A stretch of DNA of 64,000 nt, from assembly GCA_016718605.1 (NCBI GenBank), contig JADKCY010000002.1, positions 1,823,223-1,887,222 of the forward strand, given 5' to 3'. The DNA comes from Lysobacterales bacterium. GTDB lineage: Bacteria; Pseudomonadota; Gammaproteobacteria; Xanthomonadales; Xanthomonadaceae. Below the pieces are notes generated by a model. That model worked only from the letters and a program-made list of their open reading frames with translations. It was not told the origin of the DNA and searched no databases. Shown piece after piece: positions 27,453 through 34,842 of the stretch. The translations under genes were made by a program, and so were the position numbers. Each line of letters opens with the position of its first letter. Within the stretch, counting starts at the first letter, position 1.

Positions 27453-27834
27453 CCAGCTTCGCCGAGTCTGGCGCCAACATGCGCGGGCCTGGCGGATCGC
27501 AGTGCTGATCTCGGTCGCGGGGGTAATGCTGTTGCTGCTGCCCTTGGGTGACCACCCGCGCTGGCAACCCCTACTGAATGCCGCGCACCTACCGCTGTTC
27601 GGCGCGCCGTCCGCGTTGTGGGTGTGGGCCTTGCGTGGCGAGCGCTGGCCGCGTTGGCGTGCGGTGCTGATCGTGCTGCTGCTGGGCATCGCCATCGCGG
27701 GCTTCACCGAATGGGTGCAGTACTGGATTCCCGGACGTTGGCCGGATCGCGCCGATCTTGCGCGCAATTTGATCGGCTTGGCTGCGGGTGTGCTGTTGGG
27801 CGCCTGGCTGCCACGTTGGCGCGCCGGCCATTGA
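27445..27834 (+). CDS. VanZ-like small membrane protein
   Basis: A 129-residue protein with about four hydrophobic segments (AVLISVAGVMLLLLPL, LPLFGAPSALWVWAL, AVLIVLLLGIAIAGFTEWVQYW, LIGLAAGVLLGAWLP). The FTEWVQYWIPGRWPDRADLARNLIG block is characteristic of VanZ-like proteins. The GTG start lies eight bases inside galE, so it closes the operon that starts at 7598. VanZ-like genes are common in XrtA EPS loci; their role there is unknown. Confidence 0.75.
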   Translation: MRDQLRRVWRQHARAWRIAVLISVAGVMLLLLPLGDHPRWQPLLNAAHLPLFGAPSALWVWALRGERWPRWRAVLIVLLLGIAIAGFTEWVQYWIPGRWPDRADLARNLIGLAAGVLLGAWLPRWRAGH

Positions 27835-27855
27835 GCGCGGCAAGGTCGCTTGGCC

Positions 27856-28344
27856 TCAACGCGCGAGCAGGGAAAGTGGCAACGGAAGGCGCGGCTCGAA
27901 CTTCGCTCGTTTGACGCTGAAAAAAGCTTTGACGTTGCGCACATTGGCGTCCTGGGTAAACAAGCGTTGCGTCAGCGCGTGATAGCCCGGCATGTCGATG
28001 GCGTGCACAACCAGGATGAAGTCCGGTCCGGGCGATACTCGCCAGCATTGCTGCACGGCGCTTTCTTGCGTCACCCGCGCTTCGAAGGCATCGAGGTGTT
28101 CGGCACCCTGACGGTCGAGTGTGATCTCGACCAGTGCGGTCAGCCCATGACCCAGTTTGTCGGGCGACAACAGTGCCACCTGACGTTCGATGATGCCCTC
28201 GTCGATCAGCCGACGCACCCGTCGCAACGCGGTGGCCGGGCTGGTGTGGGCGCGTTCGGCCAATTGCAGGTTCGATAGCGAGGCGTCGTTCTGCAGGAGT
28301 TCCAGCAGACGCAGATCCGTCGCGTCCAGTGCGGATGTGATCAT
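27856..28344 (-). CDS. Lrp/AsnC family transcriptional regulator
   Basis: A 162-residue regulator. The N-terminal helix-turn-helix (LRLLELLQNDASLSNLQLAE ... ATALRRVRRLIDEGII) is followed by an RAM/AsnC ligand domain (ALVEITLDRQ ... FILVVHAIDMPGYHALTQR ... VKAFFSVKRAKFEP). I use the ATG at 28344, with GGTGA at suitable spacing, rather than one about 60 bases upstream that adds a hydrophobic tail foreign to the family. It is divergent from glmS and convergent with the VanZ-like gene. Targets are unknown; amino-acid-responsive control of neighbouring genes is possible. Confidence 0.88.
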   Translation of the reverse strand: MITSALDATDLRLLELLQNDASLSNLQLAERAHTSPATALRRVRRLIDEGIIERQVALLSPDKLGHGLTALVEITLDRQGAEHLDAFEARVTQESAVQQCWRVSPGPDFILVVHAIDMPGYHALTQRLFTQDANVRNVKAFFSVKRAKFEPRLPLPLSLLAR

Positions 28345-28492
28345 ATATTTCACCAGTTCGCCAAAAAGTAGCAAATAGATTGATGGCACCATCCGCATGA
28401 TCAATCAATGCAAATTCGTGTGCAATCCGATCCACAATTTCACTACGACAGGCCTAGGATGCGCTGGCCCCAACACACTCTGGATGCACACC

Positions 28493-30361
28493 ATGTGCGG
28501 AATCGTCGGCTCGGTCAGTACGCGTGACATCGTTCCCATCCTGCTGCAAGGCTTGAAGCGCCTCGAATACCGTGGCTACGACAGTTGTGGCGTGGCGGTG
28601 CATCAGGATGGCGGCCTCAAACGCGCACGTAGCACCAGTCGAGTCGCCGAATTGGAAGCCAACGTCGCCGCCGATGGCATCGCCGCAGGCACCGGTATCG
28701 CGCATACCCGTTGGGCCACCCATGGCGCACCGGCCGTGCACAACGCGCATCCGCATTTTTCAGGTGGCCCCGGCGCCGATGCCGCCGAGAGCGGGCGCAT
28801 CGCGCTGGTGCACAACGGCATCATCGAGAACCACGACGAACTGCGCGCCGAGCTGCAGGCCAAGGGCTACGCCTTCGCCAGCCAGACCGATACCGAAGTG
28901 ATCGCGCATCTGGTCCATCAAGCCTATGACGGTGATCTGCTGGAAGCCGTGCAACGTGCACTACCGCGCTTGCGCGGGGCGTATGCCATCGCGGTGTTCT
29001 GTCGCGACGAACCGCATCGCGTGGTCGGTGCGCGCGAAGGTTCACCACTGGTGCTCGGCATCGGCAGCGCGGAGCGCGCAGGTGATCATTACCTCGCCAG
29101 CGATGCGATGGCGCTGGCGGGCGTCACCGATCAGATCGTCTATCTGGAAGAAGGCGACGTGGTCGATATGCAACTCGGCAAGGTGTGGATCAGCCACGTC
29201 GACGAAGCCGGTCGCTTTCGCGGCGTCGAACGCCCGGTGCGCACTGTCAACGCGCACAGCGGCGCGGCCGAACTCGGGCCCTACCGCCACTACATGCAGA
29301 AGGAAATCTTCGAACAACCGAAAGCCATCGCCGACACGCTGGATGGCGTCGGTGGCTTGGCCCCCAGCCTGTTCGGCGAACGCGCCGCAGAGGTTTTTGC
29401 CGACATCGACCGGGTGCTGATTCTTGCCTGTGGCACCAGCTATTACGCAGGCAGCACCGCGCGCTATTGGCTGGAAGCCATCGCTGGCATTCCCACCACC
29501 GTCGAAGTGGCCAGCGAATACCGCTACCGCGAAAGCGTGCCCGACCCGCGCACCTTGGTCGTCACCATCAGCCAGAGCGGCGAAACCGCCGACACGCTGG
29601 CTGCACTCAAACACGCCCGTAGCCTCGGGATGACGCGTACCTTGACCATCTGCAACGTCGCCACCAGCGCGATGGTGCGGGAATGCGAACTGGCCTTCAT
29701 CACCCGCGCCGGCGTCGAGATCGGCGTGGCCAGCACCAAAGCCTTCACCACCCAGTTAGTCGCCCTGTTCCTGCTCACCCTTGTGCTGGCCAAACTGCGC
29801 GGCAAGCTGCCTACCAAGGGCGAAGAGGCCGCCTTGCGCAACCTGCGTCACCTGCCCGCCGCCGTGCAGGCCGTGCTGGCCCTGGAGCCGCAAGTGATCA
29901 GTTGGGCCGAAGCCTTCGTGCCCAAACAACACGCCCTGTTCCTGGGTCGTGGACGGCACTACCCGATTGCCTTGGAAGGCGCACTCAAGCTGAAAGAAAT
30001 CAGCTACATCCACGCCGAAGCCTACCCGGCAGGCGAACTCAAACACGGCCCGCTGGCCCTGGTCGACAGCGAAATGCCCGTCGTCACCGTTGCACCCGCC
30101 GACGACCTGCTGGAAAAACTCAAAAGCAACCTGCAGGAAGTCCGCGCCCGCGGCGGCCAGCTCTACGTTTTCGCCGACGCCGACACCCACATCGAAAACA
30201 GCCCCGGCGTCCACGTCATCCGCCTACCCGAACACTACGGCGCCCTCAGCCCCATCCTCCACGTCGTCCCCCTGCAACTCCTCGCCTACCACACCGCCTG
30301 CGCGCGCGGTACGGATGTCGATAAACCGAGGAATCTCGCGAAATCGGTGACGGTGGAGTAG
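28493..30361 (+). CDS. glmS: Glutamine-fructose-6-phosphate aminotransferase
   Basis: GlmS makes glucosamine-6-phosphate, the entry to UDP-GlcNAc for cell wall and EPS. It has 622 residues, slightly longer than the E. coli enzyme. Starting at MCGIVGSV leaves Cys after the initiator Met as the glutaminase nucleophile. The N-terminal domain has ARTRWATHG-like HTRWATHG and LVHNGIIENH; the two SIS domains carry ACGTSYYAGS, SQSGETADT and the GVEIGVASTKAFTTQ block, and the end is the classical NLAKSVTVE. A longer reading upstream was rejected because it would bury Cys1. Its 3' end is the recognition site used by TnsD of Tn7-type elements, and such an element starts 22 bases downstream. Confidence 0.96.
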   Translation: MCGIVGSVSTRDIVPILLQGLKRLEYRGYDSCGVAVHQDGGLKRARSTSRVAELEANVAADGIAAGTGIAHTRWATHGAPAVHNAHPHFSGGPGADAAESGRIALVHNGIIENHDELRAELQAKGYAFASQTDTEVIAHLVHQAYDGDLLEAVQRALPRLRGAYAIAVFCRDEPHRVVGAREGSPLVLGIGSAERAGDHYLASDAMALAGVTDQIVYLEEGDVVDMQLGKVWISHVDEAGRFRGVERPVRTVNAHSGAAELGPYRHYMQKEIFEQPKAIADTLDGVGGLAPSLFGERAAEVFADIDRVLILACGTSYYAGSTARYWLEAIAGIPTTVEVASEYRYRESVPDPRTLVVTISQSGETADTLAALKHARSLGMTRTLTICNVATSAMVRECELAFITRAGVEIGVASTKAFTTQLVALFLLTLVLAKLRGKLPTKGEEAALRNLRHLPAAVQAVLALEPQVISWAEAFVPKQHALFLGRGRHYPIALEGALKLKEISYIHAEAYPAGELKHGPLALVDSEMPVVTVAPADDLLEKLKSNLQEVRARGGQLYVFADADTHIENSPGVHVIRLPEHYGALSPILHVVPLQLLAYHTACARGTDVDKPRNLAKSVTVE

Positions 30362-30382
30362 GGCGAGGCCAAGGCCAATATC

Positions 30383-30480
30383 TGATGGTAAGACCTAATT
30401 AAGTCTCCAACGAGCCAATTAAGTCCCCAAAATCTTGGGCGGAATCTGGTCGGGCAGGCTAATTATGTGCCCAAAAGTTC
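30383..30480 (+). repeat. Putative transposon end with three TnsB-binding-like repeats
   Basis: Three related motifs occur with AATT at 30397, 30417 and 30461: CTAATTAAGTCTCCAA, CCAATTAAGTCCCCAAAA and CTAATTATGTGCCCAAAA. Spacings are 20 and 44 bases. Such arrays of about 20-base repeats are what TnsB binds at Tn7-family ends. Apart from these repeats I see no gene in 30362-30546. Confidence 0.55.
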
Positions 30481-30546
30481 ACTTGCCCGGACTTGATCGT
30501 GCAGTTGGACGAATGTTGGAAATGAACAAAGTCTAACGACTCGCCC

Positions 30547-31611
30547 TCATGAGCACACGTCAGCTTCTAGTCGGTGCTCGCGTAGAACGGCTGCTTTTCG
30601 GGCGATCTCACGCATGATCGATTTGCCCACCGGTTTCTTGCGCCTCTTAGCATTCGCCTTGCCGTGGATTTCCGGGGTTCTGGCCTCAAGGGCTGCGAGC
30701 CTGACTTCGACCGGTCTGGCGCGCGGCCCTGGTCCCGGACGCCCGGCGCCCGGCCCCCAAGCTGCCCAGGGGGTGCCCGCCCCCCGCGTGGCAACGTTCG
30801 TGGTTTTCGCAAAGGCCTCCTCAAACTTCCGTATGCGTCGCTGGCGTTTGAAGGGCACTTCGATGCGATCTGGAAAGACTGCCGCACCAGTGATCACCTT
30901 GGCGCCTCCCGCAGGGAAGTAGGAGACTTTGTGGCCGATCAATGCGACCCCTGCCAACTCACGCTTGATTTGGTCTGCGAGTGCCCGGTTCGCGCCTTTT
31001 CCGGAGAAGACCATGTCGTCCACATACAGCGTGAACTGTAGCCCGAGCCGATCTGCAATCGCCGCGACGCGGGAAAAAAACGGTGAACAAGCAAAGTAAG
31101 ACAAGATCGGACTGAGCGGGCTGCCCGTAGGTAGCTTCCCATCATGGCAACATAGCTTCGCCAGCGTATGCGCTACATCCGCGGGCATGCGCATCTGGCT
31201 CTCAAAAAACTCTTTAACCATTCGTTGGCGAACGGAAGGGTAAAAGCTCTTGATGTCCACACGTACTGCACCTTCGCTGCGCTGGTGCTGCAAGGCGTTG
31301 GAGAAGTAGGAGCACCCCTTACGCGCAGAGTAGAGAAAGTCGGGTTTCTCGATCTTATCCAGCAGCAGTGCAATTCGCTTGTGCAGAAGGCGAAGCAGCG
31401 GCTTCGGCTCCTCAATATTCCGCGACTTCGCCGGCAGGTTAGCAAGCTTGTCCGCTAGTTTTTGCTTGGCCGTCCACTCTCTGTAGTTTTCGAGAGCGAG
31501 CAGCAAACGCAGATCTTTCGTGGTGATTCCCAGCAGTTCGCACAAACGCACTTTCGACCCGGCCATGTACAGGGGAGACTGGTCCAGGGGATAGCACAGC
31601 GAATGCATCAT
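30547..31611 (-). CDS. Retron reverse transcriptase
   Basis: A 354-residue reverse transcriptase. RT blocks are present in order: VRVDIKSFYPSV (~117-128), PTGSPLSPILSYFA and the catalytic YVDD (196-199). Two retron-specific marks are seen: region X as NALQH (105-109, consensus NAxxH) and region Y as VITG (consensus VTG). Retron RTs copy part of a structured RNA into DNA joined to that RNA and act in phage defence. The start ATG overlaps the stop of the upstream Xre gene (TGATG), so the pair is coupled. The C-terminus is odd: a Gly/Pro/Ala-rich stretch (TPWAAWGPGAGRPGPGPRARP) followed by a Lys/Arg-rich tail, unlike the usual compact thumb. Expression is presumably driven from upstream of the Xre gene. 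Confidence 0.85.
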   Translation of the reverse strand: MMHSLCYPLDQSPLYMAGSKVRLCELLGITTKDLRLLLALENYREWTAKQKLADKLANLPAKSRNIEEPKPLLRLLHKRIALLLDKIEKPDFLYSARKGCSYFSNALQHQRSEGAVRVDIKSFYPSVRQRMVKEFFESQMRMPADVAHTLAKLCCHDGKLPTGSPLSPILSYFACSPFFSRVAAIADRLGLQFTLYVDDMVFSGKGANRALADQIKRELAGVALIGHKVSYFPAGGAKVITGAAVFPDRIEVPFKRQRRIRKFEEAFAKTTNVATRGAGTPWAAWGPGAGRPGPGPRARPVEVRLAALEARTPEIHGKANAKRRKKPVGKSIMREIARKAAVLREHRLEADVCS

Positions 31612-31916
31612 CAGGCCGCAGGCTTCAGCCTTGCCTTTTTCTCAACCCATTGCAGGATTGCGATCACTTTCTCACCGAGCATCGTCTTAACTCTAAGGTC
31701 GCGCTCAGACTCACCGGAATTCTCTGAGAAAAGGATGAGTGACGACAGCGGCATCTCAAAGTGCGCGGCATATTTCTGGAGCAATTCGAGACTAGGCACC
31801 TTCCGTCCACTCTCGATTTCAGAGACGTACGAGCGAGAGATTCCCAACTGAGCTGCTAGATCCGATTGATTCACTTCATGAAATGAGCGCACCAGTCGAA
31901 GAGCTTCACCAAACAT
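31611..31916 (-). CDS. Xre-family helix-turn-helix protein paired with the retron RT
   Basis: A 101-residue Cro/C1-type DNA-binding protein: HTH at residues 5-60 (QSDLAAQLGISRSYVSEIESG, then VPSLELLQKYAAHF), followed by a charged tail. AGGAGG lies five bases before the ATG, a very strong ribosome site. Retron families exist in which the accessory protein is such an HTH protein, so it may be the effector/regulator partner rather than an unrelated repressor. It lies between the RT and the candidate msr-msd RNA. Confidence 0.8.
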   Translation of the reverse strand: MFGEALRLVRSFHEVNQSDLAAQLGISRSYVSEIESGRKVPSLELLQKYAAHFEMPLSSLILFSENSGESERDLRVKTMLGEKVIAILQWVEKKARLKPAA

Positions 31917-32007
31917 CAGAACCTCCTTTGGCCTGAGAGAGTTATGGAAATGAGAGGTTAGTCCTGCCAGTTCTTGAACACAGCCAAAAAGGACCGTGCG
32001 AAATCAA

Positions 32008-32245
32008 TCGCCTTCCTGATTAGCGCGATGTGTCAGCCAGCCGAAGAAATCTCCGTTGATGCGGCCACGAGTACAAATTTCTGGTTTAATTTTCGCCTTG
32101 CTCGGAGGATTTTCGCCGCCGATGGATGCTTGCAGGCAACTGGCTGACGGATCGCGCTAATCAGGATCGCCTTAGATACGACCTTGTAAGCTCCGTAAAT
32201 CCAAGACGCGACCCTCAGGGTCGCCAGTGCCAAGTGGCGCAGGCT
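32008..32245 (-). ncRNA. Candidate retron msr-msd RNA
   Basis: Upstream of the Xre-RT pair, arms at 32014-32040 and 32140-32166 pair over 25 of 27 bases (core TCCTGATTAGCGCGAT and GTCAGCCAG) around a 99-base loop. On the 5' side of the minus-strand transcript a perfect 7-bp hairpin with a 3-base loop lies at 32208-32224 (GCGACCC-TCA-GGGTCGC on the plus strand), with a smaller one (GCCA...TGGC) next to it. Small hairpins followed by one very long stem, just ahead of the retron genes, fit an msr then msd layout. Exact ends and the branching G cannot be fixed by eye. Confidence 0.45.
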
Positions 32246-32302
32246 TCCCCCTCGGCGGGCGGACGATTCGCGGTGAGTGTCAGTGTTGCCTGTATCAGTC
32301 AT
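32033..32302 (-). CDS. Possible 89-residue small protein overlapping the retron RNA candidate
   Basis: The ATG at 32302 has GGAG six bases upstream. The product would begin MTDTGNTDTHRESSARR and contain a weakly hydrophobic middle (LRVASWIYGAYKVVSKAILISAI) and a basic second half. Its coding sequence passes straight through both arms of the long inverted repeat, which argues that the structure, not the protein, is under selection. It is kept as an alternative to the ncRNA call. No known family is recognised. Confidence 0.25.
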   Translation of the reverse strand: MTDTGNTDTHRESSARRGGSLRHLALATLRVASWIYGAYKVVSKAILISAIRQPVACKHPSAAKILRARRKLNQKFVLVAASTEISSAG

Positions 32303-32790
32303 TTGTATCTCCTTTGCGATTGGCGGCCCGGCCAACCCGAAAAATTCGGACTGCAACCGGAACCACCTCTCGGCTACCGCAAAGGCCCATGACTGCTGGG
32401 TGCAACCGCGAACTATGTCCCTCTCATCACCAACCCCGTCACCTCTCGGAGACGGTCTAAGTCACCAATACAAAGCCGGCAATCATCGAAACTCGACGAA
32501 CGACCTTTTGCATTAGAGAGATCAGGGACAGAGCCCCCACAGGTGCGCGAAACGCCACACCCCATTTTGAAACGCCGATCGATCTACCCGTACCTTACAA
32601 CCGCATGCAGACTATCACGGTGCTCGCTGACAGTCAACATTATGTTGTCTGTCAGCGACGCCGGTTAACTGGGCGGTTAGAGCCGAATGATGAGACTGCG
32701 TCGAAATGGCTGCGGTGAGCGATGCCGAGGGCGCCGCAGCTCTCCGGAGTGTCCGCAGCCAACCGGTTGCATCGGCACTTCCCGACGTCT
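32303..32790. other. Gene-free stretch between retron and BREX
   Basis: I see no convincing gene here. The stretch contains one near-perfect 33-base palindrome (listed separately) downstream of brxL; the rest shows no repeats or RNA features I can support. Confidence 0.4.
32625..32657. repeat. Near-perfect 33-base palindrome downstream of brxL
   Basis: CGCTGACAG-T-CAACAT pairs with ATGTTG-T-CTGTCAGCG around a single T, with one T-T mismatch. It lies 134 bases after the brxL stop. It lacks a T-run, so a simple intrinsic terminator is doubtful; an operator, recombination site or processed 3' hairpin are options. Confidence 0.55.
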
Positions 32791-34842
32791 TCAAACCGTC
32801 AATGCCTTCAACAACGCGTCACGTGCGTCAAGGTAGTAGTGAATCGTGATCTTGGTGGCGACATCATCCGGTAGGTCGTTCAGCTGCCGACGGCTGTTGA
32901 TCGGCATCAGGATGCTTTCAGCGCCCTTTTCCACGGCTACTTCAACCACTGACACTGGGTTAAAGATCGGCTCAAGCGAGCCGCCAAGATTCAAGCCGCC
33001 CGTGACAACCAGGCCGCCCTTGATGCTCCTTTGCAATAGCGACGAGCACAATGCCAGGAGGACTCCCACCCCGACAGCCGCTCCACTCTTGGCGCTGTCG
33101 AACGCGCGGAGCTGCACTGAGAATTCGTGCTGGCGAGGCTCCCTGTCGCCGACCAATTCCTTGGCCCTGGCATAGAGGTTCTGTTCGGCGCAGCGAACGC
33201 TTTCCCGAAACGGCGGCGGTGCGGGTTGATTGAGAATCTTGACGCCGCTGCCGGGGCCTTCGGTGATGTCCACCTGGTAGAGACCCGGATTCTCGTCGCC
33301 GCCGCCTGCCGAAATGATCCAGACCTGCCCCGGCGGCAACGGGTCACTTCCGACGCTGTTTTCGCTGAAAAGCTCCGGTGTTGCGACGAACTTCTCGACC
33401 CCGTCGTCGCCCATTGAGTAGCTGAACTGCGTATTGCGAAATTCGGCCGATCCAATGCGCTTTTGCTGCTCCTTCACCCGGCGCCTGCACTCCAACGCCA
33501 GGCGCGAGGCCCATTCCAGCACATCGTCGGAAACCGGCACTTCGGGGTTCGGAGACACCAGCTTGATGAGGCCGCTGATGGTCTTCTGCACCCCCGTCGT
33601 GTCGCGCCCACTCAGCGCGCCCCCCAAGTGCACGCGCCCTTGCAATGAGCTTTGTCGGCTCTGTCGGCGCAGCTGATTCCAGCACTCTGAAAGGAAGTCG
33701 CTGACCAGGCCAAAACGGTTCGTCATCAGTTGCGGGTTCACTTTCGGCAAGTCCCAGCCCGGCAGGTAAGCGTGGATGCGGTCCATGAAGGCGGTGTCGT
33801 CGCGCATCTCCGGAGGCAGAGGGCCGAATAGATGCCCCACACGCTGTTGGTGCTGTACGTCCACTTCGAAATTGCCGACCATCACCACCCCACCATCAGC
33901 GCGAATGCTCTCCTTTCCCCGACTGAACTCGCCCGACTCCATGTACCCTTTCATGATGTTGACGCCGTCTTTCTGGTCGAAGGACACCCCCGATATCTCG
34001 TCAAAACAAACCACGTCGTACTGGCATACCAGGCCCCGCTGGCCATTCTGGTTGTTGACGAACATGCGTGCCACGGTTGCCTTGCCACCCGAAATTAGAT
34101 GCGCATACGGTGAGACCTGCTGAAACAGATGGCTCTTGCCGGTACCGCGCGGGCCCAGCTCGACAATGTTGTAGTTGCGCTCTACGAACGGGACCATGCG
34201 CAGCAGCATCAGATCGCGAGCGCGCGGAGTCAGCAGCTCCGGCTCCATCCCGACGCTGCGAATCAGGAAGTCCTTCCACTCCTCGGTTGCGAAGGCCTCG
34301 CGCCCCTGGTAGAGCGCCGGCAGCACCTCGCGCTTTGACAACTGGATCTCGCGTAGCGAGTCCACTCCGAACGGGCGGCCGTTCTTCTCCTGCGCAATCG
34401 TTGGGTCGTAAGCGAGCTCCACCTCGGCGTAAAAGCCTCCGGTTAGCATTCGCTCGTTGGCATGCACCATCGTCTCGCTAATGCGCACGTCCTTCAGCTG
34501 CAGGCTGGGCAGTGTCGCCACGAACGAGTCGGTTGCGGAGTCCAACCGTGCAGTAATGATGTCGATCAGCTTGACATGCCCCTTTTCCTTCGCACGGGCC
34601 TTAAAGAGTTCCTGCTCACCCGCACGGATGGTCTTCTCGCCAAGCTGGCGCTCGACGATCCTCAACCCCTCGGCGATCTCATCTTCATCTACGGAAGCGC
34701 AGTAGCGACCAAGCAGGAACTCCGCCACATACGTCGGCACCGGATACTGCCCCTTGAATCTGCGCACCAGATCCTTGCGAACTACATACCCTTCAAAGGC
34801 CTTGGTAGCGATCGAGTCGATTGCGTCGAGTTGTTGGTTCAT
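32791..34842 (-). CDS. brxL: BREX Lon-like ATPase/protease BrxL
   Basis: A 683-residue AAA+ protein. It has Walker A GPRGTGKS around residue 230, Walker B VVCFDEISG, and a C-terminal Lon-like domain whose DSAKSGAAVGVGV block carries the Ser and GGLVVTGGLNLGG the later conserved part. BrxL is the last gene of type I BREX operons and is needed for phage restriction in several systems, where it forms ring assemblies on DNA. The start ATG overlaps the pglZ stop (ATGA). Length is normal and no lesion is seen. Confidence 0.9.
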   Translation of the reverse strand: MNQQLDAIDSIATKAFEGYVVRKDLVRRFKGQYPVPTYVAEFLLGRYCASVDEDEIAEGLRIVERQLGEKTIRAGEQELFKARAKEKGHVKLIDIITARLDSATDSFVATLPSLQLKDVRISETMVHANERMLTGGFYAEVELAYDPTIAQEKNGRPFGVDSLREIQLSKREVLPALYQGREAFATEEWKDFLIRSVGMEPELLTPRARDLMLLRMVPFVERNYNIVELGPRGTGKSHLFQQVSPYAHLISGGKATVARMFVNNQNGQRGLVCQYDVVCFDEISGVSFDQKDGVNIMKGYMESGEFSRGKESIRADGGVVMVGNFEVDVQHQQRVGHLFGPLPPEMRDDTAFMDRIHAYLPGWDLPKVNPQLMTNRFGLVSDFLSECWNQLRRQSRQSSLQGRVHLGGALSGRDTTGVQKTISGLIKLVSPNPEVPVSDDVLEWASRLALECRRRVKEQQKRIGSAEFRNTQFSYSMGDDGVEKFVATPELFSENSVGSDPLPPGQVWIISAGGGDENPGLYQVDITEGPGSGVKILNQPAPPPFRESVRCAEQNLYARAKELVGDREPRQHEFSVQLRAFDSAKSGAAVGVGVLLALCSSLLQRSIKGGLVVTGGLNLGGSLEPIFNPVSVVEVAVEKGAESILMPINSRRQLNDLPDDVATKITIHYYLDARDALLKALTV

